64,000 nucleotides of DNA, from assembly GCF_015706575.1 (NCBI RefSeq), contig NW_024037062.1, positions 3,096,811-3,160,810 on the forward strand. The letters are read 5' to 3'. The translations under genes were made by a program, and so were the position numbers. Positions within the stretch are counted from its first letter, which is position 1; each line of letters begins with the position of its first letter. Source of the stretch: Patiria miniata (lineage: Eukaryota; Echinodermata; Asteroidea; Valvatida; Asterinidae). Under the pieces are notes generated by a model, which made no database searches, had not been told where the DNA came from, and saw only the letters and a program-made list of their open reading frames with translations. Below, piece after piece: positions 1-11,489 of the stretch.

Positions 1-58
1 TGAAATCACGTACTCTGTACACGTAATTTTCAGATATTTTTGTGCAAATCTTCTAAAG

Positions 59-2045
59 CTAAAACTAAATGGTAATGAAGACTAAATGGTAATGAAGAAA
101 TTGCCGACACATTTAATGAGTATTTTGTAAATATTGGAACTCAACTTCAGACAAGCTACCATTATGTAATACCGATTGTCAGTCTTTTCTTAAAGACAGA
201 TGTTCACATTCTCTCTTTTTAACACCAATAACAGAAGAAGAGATTGAGGATACCCTCAACCAAATTCCAGGTAGTAAGGCACCTGGCTTTGATGACTTAA
301 GCCCTTTTGTTATGAAACAAGCAAGGAGTAGTCTTTCAAAACCACTGGCTAAAATCTTTAATAAGTCCATGGCTATGGGAGTTTTTCCTGAAGGGCTAAA
401 AACAGGTAAAGTTATTCCAGTGTATAAAGGGGGAGATGAACATGAAGTTAGTAATTATAGACCTATTTCAGTTTTATCTACATTTTCTAAGGTTTTCGAA
501 AAGTTAATTTACAAAAGACTTATATGTTTTATAGATAAACACAATATTTTATCAGAATCTCAATTTGGATTTAGGTCAAACCGCTCCACCGAGATGGCAA
601 CTTCTTATGTGGTAAATAGACTTCTTGAGGCCATAGACGACAAAAAGATCGCTATCGGTGTATTTTTAGACTTGTCTAAGGCCTTTGATACAATTAATCA
701 TGATATCTTGATTTCTAAATTAGAGCACTACGGAATTCGAGGAATAGTTTTAGACTGGTTCAAGAGTTATTTGTCAAATAGAAAACAGTTTGTATCATTC
801 AATTCTGCAAAGTCTACATGCAAGACTATTACCTGTGGAGTGCCGCAAGGTTCTGTTTTAGGACCACTTCTATTCATTCTGTTTATAAATGATATTTGCA
901 GTACATCAGATGTAATTGAATTTACTTTATTTGCTGACGATACAAGTTTGGTGTATAGTCATAGTAATGTAGATGCTGCTGTAAGTAATCTTAATCATGA
1001 ATTTCTCAAAATAAGCACTTGGTTGGTAGCAAATAAACTTTGTATTAATCTACTTAAATCAAATTATATCATTTTCTGTCCTAAACAAAAGAAATACGCA
1101 CAAACCATTCCTTAAAATTTCAATGGTACTATCATGAAACAAGTCAAAACAACCAAAGTTTTAGGTATACATATTGATGAAAACTTAAATTGGAAATTTC
1201 ACATTAATACCATATCTGGCAAAATATCCAGAACTGTAGGGATTATGAATCGCCTAAAGTTTTTTGTTCCGGAAAATATCCTTATCATTCTCTATAATTC
1301 TCTGATTCTCCCTTATCTTATTTACTCGATTCTCACGTGGGGTGGTTGTTCTTCCCAATGTGAAAAACTACTAATTTTACAAAAAAGAGCGATTCGTATT
1401 ATATGTAATGTCAGTTATCGTGAACACACTACTCCCTTATTTGCTGCCCTTAAGATTTTACGATTTAATGACCTTTATTACCTAAATTTAGGTAAATTCA
1501 TGTATAAATATTCAAATAATTTACTCCCATATTGTTTCAACAATTTCTTTACTTTCACCTCGAATATTCATTCATATAATACTAGAAGCGTTTCAAAGCA
1601 AAACCTTTACGTTTATTCCAGTAGAACGTCAATGTTGAAAAACGGCCTTGTCCACCGGGGCATTGACCTTTGGAACAGGCTGAGTGATTCAGTTAAATCA
1701 TCGTTAACTTTATCTACATTCACCAAAAAAATGAAAACTCAATTGCTTAACTCTTATAATGTCTGATGAATAATTATTTTTACTCCTGTTTGTTTTGTTA
1801 TGTTCCTGTTTTGTCCCTGCGTTTTTGTCCCTATTCGTAACTTGTATGGTAATAGTAGGTATTTGTCCAAAGGTTGGGGTACAAAAGCTATGCTTCACCC
1901 TATACCTAACGTTGTTCCAGTATGTATGTTGTTGATTTATGATAAATGTTGGTTTGAATCCAATTTATATCCAGTTATAATAATGGAATTATAACATTAA
2001 TTTTGTGTATTAATGAACAACGTTGAATAAATGTCTAGCAAATTG
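59..2045 (+). mobile_element. 5'-truncated jockey-superfamily LINE (CR1/L2/Rex1-like)
   Basis: Copy B gives the empty site, so the edges are clear: the insert lies between AAAG at 55-58 and AAAG at 2046-2049, a short target duplication. It encodes the linker before the reverse transcriptase (IADTFNEYF near 100), then the reverse transcriptase and its C-terminal domain, followed by a 3' region of about 280 bases with no coding. The apurinic endonuclease domain is missing, which is ordinary 5' truncation. Confidence 0.9.
222..1766 (+). pseudogene. LINE reverse transcriptase ORF, broken
   Basis: One frame runs from about 222 to 1766 and is interrupted by a TAA at 1113-1115. It shows reverse transcriptase signatures in order: NYRPISVLSTFSKVFEKL, QFGFRSNRST, VFLDLSKAFDTINH, GVPQGSVLGPLLF and the catalytic FADDTSLV. 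The second part (1134-1766) holds the thumb and C-terminal region with KVLGIHID, LPYLIYSILTWGG and a closing DLWNRLSD. Upstream coding (near 100-150) lies in another frame, so there is also a frameshift before 222. A fragment of this kind does not move on its own. Family placement is by motif pattern only. Confidence 0.88.
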
Positions 2046-2951
2046 AAAGCCTGTTGGCGTTTGTCCCCATTTTTAAATCACGCGACCGACAGACAAGAAT
2101 ATTGTGCTTTCATTGGTCACTTAATCTTTTAGCTCAGCCCGTAGCTCAGCGCGTAGGGTAGCTATCGTACGCGTGTGCGGCGGGCTTTAGCAGTAAGAAA
2201 GCGTGCTTGAAACTCCTCCAGGATGGTATAGTTTTTCGATACCTTACCGGTGTCACGGTCTCACTTCTCCGTCGTGCTAGCTTCCCAGCCCTGTTGGATT
2301 CGGCGGATAATTGAGCACGTTACAGTGCACGTTACATGAGCACGATACATGCTCATGAGTCCACTGTGCTTACTTTTCCTCGGGCTGTGTTGTGAAGTCT
2401 ACCAAGTCCATTAATAACACAGTGATGGACACCCAAGAATGAGTTATGTAACACTTCCTGTGGGTCAAGTCATTCCATGGTCTTGCAAGCATTCTGATTT
2501 GTGTTCCCAGTGTCATGTGTGTGTTTTCATGAGGGAATAAATACTAAGAACGAACTCCTTGCTCGATCGTGGTCTTTTTGGTTATTGCGCACGCCACGAA
2601 AATTCTGGATTCGACTGGTTCCCTGTGAATAACGTATACATACAAATATCCCAAGATCTTACGTGCACCAGTACAACACCAGACTCAGCACACCAAAAAA
2701 GTTGGCGAAAATGTACACTACTGCACACAATAAAATTGGCGAAAATGTACACTACTGCGCAATTTTGCGTGCGTGTTGAAGCGAAATTTCCCTCTCGGAG
2801 AAGCTAGCACGCTGGAGAAGTGAGACCGTGACACCTGTCCGCCGGTTTTCACTGAGGACGCATGCGTGTAATACGCTGTGCACAATAATGTATACGGAAA
2901 GCCCAGTGTGATCAACCGAGCGTATCCATGAACAACGAGCACGTACACTGC

Positions 2952-3189
2952 AAGGGCGGATCCAGAACACAAGGGGGGGGGGGGCAAAACAAACAAACAA
3001 CAAAGCGTATAAAGGGCCCCTAATTTTGGGGGAAACCAGATGCTCTGTGGTGCGATCTGAGGCAATTTCTGACCACTTTAACACGCTAATGGTTGTGTAC
3101 GCAGTGCCTGCCTTTATTGCGAAGTCACTTACAAAAGAAATGGGTTCGTTGGGGGGGGGGGGGGGGGGAGGAGAGGGGATCCGCCCTTG
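2952..3189. mobile_element. hAT-type MITE relic with GGGCGGATCC ends (copy A)
   Basis: The segment begins CAAGGGCGGATCCAG and ends GGGGATCCGCCCTTG, inverted ends shared by several other elements in the window (26953, 11399, 14459). Inside are long G runs and the block around TGCTCTGTGGTGCGATCTGAGG, which recurs at 27120. No convincing 8-base target duplication is visible, so the ends may have decayed. Copy B has the same element at 50740-50969. Confidence 0.65.
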
Positions 3190-3550
3190 TGAGCCCGTGT
3201 GCCGTGCTCGAAAAAAACCCAACTATTCAACTAAGATTAGTAAGTGGTTTTGCTGAATAATTTCGCTTTTCATGACTAATAAGTGTTCACCGAACTTTCT
3301 GTTTCTATAAAATACAATCTTGTAGCAACCGCATGTGTGCATGATGAATGAAATGTGTACGTGCGGGAATGCGGCTATAGCCCTCTCCCTTCACATAGTC
3401 ATCAACAGCCAGCGAGGTGGGGTTAACCCCAGAGGAAAAACCCGGCGCGAAGCACGACGGTGCGCTGCAACGGGCAACGAAAGGGGAATTGTTGACGACA
3501 CACCGCGTCGCCTCTTCAACATACACGCAACGTGAGTACACGACGCGTTG

Positions 3551-3598
3551 GCACGACGTCTCCGTTGTGTCGTGCCGTCGTGTCATACTTTGTGTCGT
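3551..3598. other. Short hairpin at the site of B's foldback element; possible excision footprint
   Basis: Copy A has about 48 bases here that copy B lacks outside its foldback element. The stretch contains GGCACGAC ... GTCGTGCC as inverted repeats, the same words that build the foldback's terminal repeats. It could be a footprint left by loss of the element, or a degenerate stub. An ancestral spacer that B lost is the alternative. Confidence 0.5.
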
Positions 3599-3954
3599 GC
3601 ATCACGTCGTCCCTAGCGACTTGTATCGTGTTGTACCATCGCACTGTGCCCTCATCAAGGTGGTTCCCATCCAAATGAGGGTGCTCACGACGGCGCCTTT
3701 TCCATGTTGCTACTTCGCACGAAATGTCTTGAAGCAATCCCAAGAAACGCATGGTGATGGGGCTCGACACTACTTGGGTAAACTTCGACTATCCCCGTCA
3801 ACCAGGCCCCTTACCTTTTTCCAGAGGGGAAATCATGTAACAAGTAAAAATAGGGGACAAAAAAACGGAGCACTTTGTGCCAACCATTGCTTGACGCGTT
3901 TGGTGCACTTTTTAAACAATAAAATCTAAAAACTCTCAGGCCTTTAATGTTCAG

Positions 3955-4350
3955 TTTATGTGCCTACATGGCAATCACCCCCCCCCCCCCGGCCCCCTCG
4001 CCTTCCCCTTGGAGATTCATCTGTTGACACCACTTTCTCTCCAAATCCTGACTTGAAATCGCTGCCATTGGTGCGTATCACAGACGGATTACACCGAGGG
4101 TTATGCGTACTCTGTGCTTTGCGCTTCAGCGAACTATACAACTGAAATACAATGAATAACTGAACTTAATAATTTAAGTCTAATTTATTATGCCCAATTC
4201 ACCATATGTTGGGCGAGAAGACGAGGCAGAAAGCTAGCAATTAATGGTTGTGCTTCTTTGTTGTATTTTTCCGGTGTTACTGAATTATAAATGAACAAAG
4301 CTCATTTTATGATTCAATTTACGACAGAAATATTACCAGAAAGGTAATGA
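3955..4350 (+). repeat. Dispersed repeat module, member in unit 1
   Basis: The module runs from TGCCTACATGGCAATCACC through a C run, a block near TTGGTGCGTATCACAGACGG, to GGGCGAGAAGACGAGGCAGAAAG and on to about 4350. It recurs at 5848-6240 and 57469-57870, in a more diverged form at 7365-7760, and inverted at 18480-18850. It is therefore a dispersed family rather than part of the local duplication only. Confidence 0.8.
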
Positions 4351-4885
4351 CAACGAACCGTTCTATGATACTAATAACAAATTGTTGTGATCAAGGCCCA
4401 CTATTTCGATTTTTATGTAAGATGTTTGTCTTATTTTCGAAAAGGGATGCCTTTCTAGGATACATCAAAAGGCATTTAGCAAATGTTTGTCTTCATATTC
4501 ATTAAGCAACGATTGTCTTACCCCCTGTTCAGTACTTCACTGTCTCATGCCGATTGAATGTTGATACTTCTTTCAAATATTACTGCTTCCTGTGACTTTC
4601 GAGTCTAGCTTTAATATCTGGGCACGAAAGCCTTGTCTTTACGTTAAATGAGTTCATTTTACACACAAAGTCTCAGTTACTCTCTTGTTAACCCGATTCT
4701 ACCGGTCTTGAAGTTTGCATTCAGGTACACAATCATTATACAATAATACATGATGGTGGGAAATATTGCTAAAAAAAAGTATTTCGATTAACCTCAGTAA
4801 AGCACTTCGGTATTTCGATGAAGTAGTCTAGATCAAAGGTCAGTCGGGATAAAATAACCGATGTGATGTCGAGGCCGGTTTAAGG

Positions 4886-5368
4886 CTAGCCTTTAGTCAA
4901 GTCCCACGCGCTTACCCGGACACGTGACGCACTCCGGATGCTGGCACGTATTAAAAAAGACTAGCACGAGCGGCAGAGCCGCGAGGGCCTTTACTATCTC
5001 GTGGAACTAATCACTTATTCATTTATTCACGTAATATGCGTCAAGCAATATAAACCAATCATCTAACGGTGGTTTGCGGTTACCAGCAACAGCAAGCGCG
5101 CCACCGGGCGCGCGTGCTGTCTGGCGCCAGACGACGGCTGATTTACGTTAGTAATTCTGCATTTTCATTGGTCAATTCACAACTTGCATTATGCATGTCT
5201 ACCAAATCGGTAGACAAATGTAAAGAAAAACATAAGCGTTCTCCACGAGATGGTAAAGGCCCTCGCGGCTCCGCCGCTCGTGCTTGTCTTTTTACGTGCC
5301 AGCATCCGGGATGCGTTACGTGCCCGGATGGTCCGGGTATAAGCGCGTGGGACTTGACTAAAGGCTAA
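4886..5368. mobile_element. Foldback MITE with arms of about 125 bp
   Basis: The left arm begins CTAGCCTTTAGTCAAGTCCC and the right arm ends in its near-perfect complement, with matching inner blocks (CGAGGGCCTTTAC and GTAAAGGCCCTCG). Flanks are TTTAAGG (4879-4885) and TTTAGGG (5369-5375), a probable 7-8 base target duplication. Tandem unit 2 shows the uninterrupted site GGTTTAAGGCCGG near 6765. The insertion sits at the edge of another MITE family (GGCCGGTTCATAC). The 99-codon frame inside it (5069-5368) is a by-product of the arms. Confidence 0.85.
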
Positions 5369-5372
5369 TTTA

Positions 5373-5552
5373 GGGCCGGTTCATACTTGGCGCGAAAAGC
5401 CAACGCGGTAGCGAATTTGTGACATCACGGCAGTTTTAAAAGTTGAGCACATTTCAACTCCGGCGAATTTCGTAGCGAATGCTTCGTGACGTCAAATTCG
5501 CATCGCACGAAGTATGAACCGACCATAATACTTCACACGAATGCGAATGCGA
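5373..5552. mobile_element. Truncated copy of the GGCCGGTTCATAC MITE
   Basis: Begins GGCCGGTTCATACTTGG next to the foldback MITE and matches the left half of the 290 bp element at 6772-7061. It stops where the second tandem unit begins, so the unit junction cut through it. Confidence 0.7.
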
Positions 5553-6771
5553 AACGAATCCAAATGAGGGTGCTCACGACGGCGCCTTTTCCATGTTGCT
5601 ACTTCGCATGAAATGTCTTGAAGCAATCCCAAGAAACGCATGGTGATGGGGCTCGACACTACTTGGGTAAACTTCGTCTATCCCCGTCAACCAGACCCCT
5701 TACCTTTTTCCAGAGGGGAAATCATGTAACAAGTAAAAATAGGGGACAAAAAAACGAAACACTTTGTGCCAACCATTGCTTGATGCGTTTGGTGCACTTT
5801 TTAAACAATAAAGTCTAAAAACTCCCAGGACTTGAATGTTCAGTTTATGTGCCTACATGGCAATCACCCCCCGGCCCCCTCGCCTTCCCCTTGGAGATTC
5901 ATCTGTTGACACCAATTTCTCTCCAAATCCTGACTGGAAATCGCCGCCATTGGTGCGTATCACAGACGGATTACACCGAGGGTTATGCGTACTCTGTGCT
6001 TTGCGCTTCAGCGAACTATACAACTGAAATACAATGAATAACTGAACTTAATAATTTAAGTCTAATTTATTATGCCTAATTGACCATATGTTGGGCGAGA
6101 AGACGAGGCAGAAAGCTAGCAATTAATGGTTGTGCTTCTTTGTTGTATTTTTCCGGAGTTACTGAATTATAAATGAACAAAGCTCATTTTATGATTCAAT
6201 TTACGACAGAAAAATTACCAGAAAGGTAATGACAACGAACCGTTCAATGATACTAATAACAAATTGTTGTGATCAAGGCCCACTATTTCGATTTTTATGT
6301 AAGATGTTTGTCTTATTTTCGAAAAGGGATGTCTTTCTAGGATGCTTCATACACCAAAAGGCATTTAGCAAATGTTTGTCTTCATATTCATTAAGAAACG
6401 ATTGTCTTACCCCCTTTTCAGTACTTCACTGTCTCATGCCGATTGAATATTGCTACTTCTTTCAAATATTACTGCTTCTTGTGACTTTCGAGTCTAGCCT
6501 TAATATCTGGGCACGAAAGCCTTGTCTTTACGTTCAATTAGTTAATTTTACACACAAAGTCTCAGTTACTCTCTTGTTAACCCGATTCTACCGGTCTTGA
6601 AGTTTGCATTCAGGTACACAATCATTATAAAATAATACATGTTGATGGAAAATATTGCTAAAAAAAGTATTTCGAATAACCTCAGTAAAGCACTTTGGTA
6701 TTTCGACGAAGTAGTCTAGATCAAAGGTCAGTCGGGATAAAATAACCGATGTGATGTTGAGGCCGGTTTAA

Positions 6772-7061
6772 GGCCGGTTCATACTCGGCAGGAAAAGCGA
6801 ACGCGATAGCGAATTTGTGACGTCAGGGCAATTTAAAAGCACATTTCAACTCCGGCTAATTTCGTAGCGAATGCTTCGTGACGTCAAATTCGCATCGCAT
6901 GAAGTATGAACCGACCACGAATGCAAATGCGAAATTGGAGTCATGAAACGTTCGCGGCAAAATTCGCCGGAGTTCAAATAGGCTCACCTTTTGCGAAATC
7001 GCAGCGCGAACGTTTGCCATGACCAATTTGCGTTTGCATTCGCATTGAGTATGAACCGGCC
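6772..7061. mobile_element. MITE with GGCCGGTTCATACT inverted ends (copy A)
   Basis: Starts GGCCGGTTCATACTCGGC and ends GAGTATGAACCGGCC. The interior is a patchwork of GCGAA-type words with a half-length inverted match in the middle (AAGTATGAACCGACC near 6900), as if two half elements were fused. It is 290 bp and non-coding. The target duplication is unclear. The copy B counterpart is at 58396-58684. Confidence 0.8.
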
Positions 7062-7913
7062 TGAGACAGAAGTGACGTCATGATGACGTCATAGGTATCA
7101 AATTACAAGCAAGTTTAGTTTAAATATGACAAGATTTATTAATTCATAACTCATGAACAAAATGAACAATCATGTTCGTACTGTTATATTATAGACCATA
7201 CCTTGATGAACATTATTTTCTGATTTTCGAAGGTAAAGTTGCTTGACGGAAGGAGCGACATTTAGGGAAGGAAAGGTAACATAAGAACTGAAGCTTGTTA
7301 AGTTTGTTAATATTAGTCTTGACAAAACGATTTTTAAGACCCAGAAATGTTCAATCTATGATGCCTTAACCCCCCCCCCCATTATATTAACCTGGCGACG
7401 CCGGTGTCCCCTCCTCATCTTGACTAGAAATCGCCATTGTGGGTGCGTTTCAGACGGGTTACATCAAGGGTTACGCGTACTCTGTGCTGAAAAACAGTAC
7501 GGGGAGTATAAGCCGCTTTGGACTTGTGTCTGCTGGCTTCACGCATCAGTGAAACTATACAATAGTAATGGTGGATGGAAGTTCATTAATTTCTTGTCAT
7601 CGGGGCTCCAGTTGACATTTTGGAGCCCACACAAGGCAGGGAGCAGGCGGTTAATCGTTGGGCCTCCTTTTGTGCATTTCCTCGGAATTGCTGCATTATA
7701 AATGAAAGCAGCTCGCATTTACGCGCCTCGCGCGAGCCTGGTGCCACCAGAAAAAAATGGCTGTTGCCGGATTAGTCTATATAATAGAATACATAGAGCT
7801 ATATTGAATTACTACAGTGCTAACTCGCTGTACAAAGTGAAGCCTGATGGGCGGATCCACGTTTGTGCACAAACAAATGGAAAACTCGAAATTCAGTACA
7901 GCTTTAGTACGGC

Positions 7914-8168
7914 TTGAAAAACGATCCCTTTACAACATGGCTAAATAGCGCCACTTTCGGGCCCAATTGCATCCACAAGTCTCAGAATTGGAAGCCCCAA
8001 GTCCGGGCAAGAGGTGCATTGCCATATCTCTTCAATTCCCCAATTACATGGCTCTCAGATCTAGATCTAGATCTCTCTAGATCTAATATAGAATATTTTG
8101 AGGGTACAACTTTTATTCGTGAGCTCGGCGGACGGATATTTGGCCTATTTACTGGTGTGCAATCATAG
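7914..8168 (+). CDS. Hypothetical exon/ORF related to the one at 10126 (copy A)
   Basis: This is an 84-codon open frame whose second half (RARGALPYLFN, then ELGGRIFGLFTGVQS) is clearly related to the frame at 10126-10473 (RARGVLPYFFN, ELGGRIFGLFTGVHP). DPFTTWL matches DPSTTWL there. Copy B has the same frame at 59475-59729 with few changes. No protein family is recognised. It could be a duplicated exon of a small secreted protein, or simply a duplicated non-coding block that stays open by chance. The run AGATCTAGATCTAGATCTC within it adds D/L residues absent from the relative. Confidence 0.35.
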   Translation: MKNDPFTTWLNSATFGPNCIHKSQNWKPQVRARGALPYLFNSPITWLSDLDLDLSRSNIEYFEGTTFIRELGGRIFGLFTGVQS

Positions 8169-9317
8169 GCTGTGTAGAATTACAAAGTGAAGCCTGCTGG
8201 GCAACCTCGTTTCCATGGGTACGATCTTGCTGCGCCATGTTGTTTACCATCATGCCTTGCGCGATCTTAACCACTGGAATTGTCTCATTTAAATGTGTCA
8301 AAAATTGGCACATTTAAACTAGGACTGCAGTCGATGTATCTAACGCGCGACGCCATGTTTAAAATGTTCAAAGTTGGTTTTTTGAAGAATCAATCCTTTC
8401 CAACACAATTTTTTCGACGTTGCGTTATTTAGCAAGGATTTATATTAAATGCACGTACCTCTTTCGTCCCTTTACAACCGGGCGAAAAACGAGGCTACCG
8501 TAATCCATATCGTACAGGCATCGCGCAAGAAAAAAATGTTCGTACGCATGTTTGTACGTGACTTGACGTGCATAGCGCGCAAGCGCCCTATCCGGTTCGT
8601 TACATAGATATTCTATATCTTAGAGTGCGAAACGCTTGTTCATCTATTTTGTAGGTGTGAGATTTCATCTGTGTTTGGACCCAGGTTAATGATTGGTTTG
8701 AGAGGACTCTTAATTTAAACATACACTTAGACGATGAGGCTATACTTTTCGGCATAAGTTTAAAAAAATATCGTGGATTGCTCTCAACCTGATCCTTATT
8801 TTGTGTCGTTTTCACATTTATAAGATGAAGATGAACGATAGCAGATCATCCCTTGCACTATTGAATCTTGATTTAAAACGTTATTTTAGTTTGGAAAAGT
8901 ACATCTCGATTACAAATGGATCTACTGCAAAATGTTATACAAAATGAGACTCCTTTGAAGTACTGTGTCAAAACTAACTCTGTATTCCAAATGTATTATA
9001 GGTCAAGACATTTTGCGGCATTGCTTTGGTTTCTTAAGTAGTTTCTGTATAGCTGAGAAGTTGCTTTGAGGTTGAATAACATATTTCTTCCGGGGAAAAC
9101 AATAAATAAATTAAAAAAACGAGCGTCACATGACATTGGGTTTCGCTCTGTCATGATCGTCGATGAACCAACTCCAAACAATATCCATTGTTACGGTTAC
9201 CGTGGAAACTATGTGACGACAGCAAGCGATATCCCAAACATTAGGCTCATCGTGCCAGGGAGTGGTGCTCTGCCCGTTTTGATCGCAGATATCAAAGTGA
9301 AGACCTGCTGGCTGGTC

Positions 9318-9501
9318 ATGAAAAACCCGCGTAAAATGTGGGTCTTCAGTTGGACTCTGGGGCTTTTTAGTTCCTTCTTTATTCTACCTGTACGAGGGAA
9401 CACGTGTAGTGCCATGGTCCAGGCTGCACCCGGCGATGATCTGACCGCACTTCGTAACAAGGCTTTCGCGTCTTTCAGAGCCCAGTGCCGTGGTAAACGA
9501 G
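9318..9501 (+). CDS. Candidate first coding exon of a secreted peptide (copy A)
   Basis: From the ATG at 9318 (or 9336) the frame gives a short basic start, a hydrophobic run (VFSWTLGLFSSFFILPV) typical of a signal peptide, then a short hydrophilic region ending CRGKR, a dibasic site. The frame leaves the exon at CGAG|gtaagt (donor at 9502), a strong eukaryotic splice donor. The stop-free stretch actually opens at 9066, but the hydrophobic run right after 9336 favours a later start. No family is recognised. A partner exon could be the related frame at 10126-10473, but no acceptor was proven. Confidence 0.45.
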
Positions 9502-10125
9502 GTAAGTAATTCTACTCCAAAATTAATCTGTTAAAAGTGCAACTATAGCATGATGTCTTACAGGGAAATCTCAGAAATGTGGTGGTTGTGCCAAATTACT
9601 AACTTGAGTTTTTTTATTGCAATCATTTCATTGCAAAACCAGATTTCTAAAATGATCTGTTTGCTGACGTTTTGCGATCCGTATGCAAATTAGGAGGCCA
9701 CGTAACTATAGTGTTAGTCTCTATATCAGAATTAAAGTCGAGCTTCATCTTATCAAATAGACATTTAAAGGACCGTGCAATGGAGTTTTTCCCATGATTC
9801 GAACTTCTTAAAATGCAATAACTTTTCGTATTCAGGCTTTTCCGCCAACTTTGCAGATTGGCTTTCCCGCCGTCAACTGAAAAGCCATTGTTTTTCTTCC
9901 CATTTTTTTGGCTTTTTTTGGTTTTTGCTTTTTTGCATAGTTGCAGAAAAGTCTTCGTCTATAATTATGCGTCAAGGAGGGCGCTGTAAGATCACCCGGC
10001 TTAACATCGTATAGGGGTGCACCCAATCAAATAAATGTCCAATAGACAACAGTGTAAATGCCCATACTTCAAAATTCTTTTAAAAATACTCAAAACTCTC
10101 GCATGTTTTCACGCTGCACAGAAAA

Positions 10126-10473
10126 ATGATAATGAACATGTCAAATTTCATTTTATTTTTAATTTTTGTTGGGTTGACCGATGACTTTTCGAGACATTCT
10201 CATCCAAAGAAGACGACCCCTAAAATTAGTGATATTTCCCAAAGTGAAAAAGAAGCCATCTCAAAAAGGGATCCCTCCACAACATGGCTAAAAAAAGTCC
10301 GGGCCAGAGGTGTATTGCCATATTTCTTCAATCTCCCCATTCCATGGCTCTCAGAACTCTCTAATATAGACGAATTTGAGTGTATAACTTGTATTCATGA
10401 GCTCGGCGGACGGATATTTGGCCTATTTACTGGAGTGCACCCAGAAAACCGGATCCGGCATAATATCCACTAG
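10126..10473 (+). CDS. Hypothetical small ORF with signal-like start (copy A)
   Basis: This is a 115-codon frame. Residues 4-18 (NMSNFILFLIFVGLT) are hydrophobic like a signal peptide or membrane anchor. A KR pair follows (AISKR), then DPSTTWLKKVRARG, LPIPWLSEL and a C-terminal ELGGRIFGLFTGV block shared with the frame at 7914. The layout hints at a precursor cut at a dibasic site, which is inference only. Copy B (61682-62002) keeps the frame but ends earlier, after GVHP. Confidence 0.4.
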   Translation: MIMNMSNFILFLIFVGLTDDFSRHSHPKKTTPKISDISQSEKEAISKRDPSTTWLKKVRARGVLPYFFNLPIPWLSELSNIDEFECITCIHELGGRIFGLFTGVHPENRIRHNIH

Positions 10474-11398
10474 ACATTTTTCTACGCATTTTCAGCTAAT
10501 GCATTGCGTAGCGACATGAACGCGGTTCTGCTTTTTCACAGTACATTGCGCCGATAACCATCTTTTCACGTTACGTTGTGTGATTTTTATCACAGTTTTT
10601 TTTAAGCAAACATGTCATATTATTATTTTAAACGTCACTAACATTGTAATGAGTGTGGTACGGGGCCTGTAACTTCACAATTGCTATTTTTTTAAAGCTA
10701 TTTTAATATACCCACCTTTTCAGATGAGTATACAAGACCATGCTTATTAAATTCTTGATCTTCATAATATGTCTGGGTCTAGTGTGCTTTATGCACTATC
10801 ATACTATGTCTGGGTCTATTGTGTACTTCGTGCAATATCTTATTCCTGGTGGCTGTGTCATCTTTTAAGGTCAATTTTATCAATTTTATCAATCGATCTT
10901 ACTTAATTGCAGTGTAGCAATTTTTTCATTATGTTTTGTCATTTTGGCTTGTGCATTACTTTTGCCTTTGTCTTTTTTATTTAAAAAAAATGCTCTTTTA
11001 AAACGTACTTCATTAGTGTGTCAAATTACATAGGTTTTAAGATACAAAATCATTAATCCAGGTCACTTTTTTTTTGACTAACCCAGTATAATTCAAGTTC
11101 ACACAGTTATATTTGGTCCTTCATGAAAATGCATAGACAGATACGCATCTTTCACACCTTTCAATTTTCAGACTTTTTTATTTGACAATCTCATTCCTGC
11201 AGCCGATTTCATGTAACCTTATGCGATGACAAAGAACACTCGGGCCACTATTTATAGTGTACGTTGCGCAACATTTCAGTCACGACAATTTTAAGAAAGT
11301 TTCTCAGTGCGTAAGTCTGTGGATTGCTCAACAAATTATGGCATGACGCAGTTATTTGAGGTGGCTTTTACATTGTACCTGTGACAGAATTGTAAGGT

Positions 11399-11470
11399 CA
11401 GGGGCGGATCCAGCGGGGGGGGGGGGGGAGTTGAGGGCGCACGCCCCCTTTCCTTCAGATAAAACAACAA
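11399..11470. mobile_element. Left end of a hAT-type MITE (CAGGGGCGGATCCAG), copy A
   Basis: CAGGGGCGGATCCAGC is followed by a long G run and a short GC-rich stretch, matching the left ends at 2952 and 26953. A right end of the same type lies at 14445-14459. The LINE fragment between may have inserted into one original element, but the flanking eight bases do not match, so the pairing is uncertain. Copy B has the same left end near 62969. Confidence 0.6.
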
Positions 11471-11489
11471 GATGTTCTCCCCACGTACA

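Larger units (their letters stand above)
3670..5555 (+). repeat. Extra tandem unit in copy A (unit 1)
   Basis: The stretch from ATCCAAATGAGGG at 3670 repeats from 5556, giving two head-to-tail copies in A where B has one (from about 57174). Unit 1 also carries the MITE at 4886-5368, absent from unit 2 and from B. The open frames here (for example 3417-3929) recur only because the DNA is repeated and show no protein family. Confidence 0.85.

Noticed and set aside
5069-5368. 99-codon frame with a basic composition
   Set aside because: It is built from the right arm of the foldback MITE at 4886-5368.
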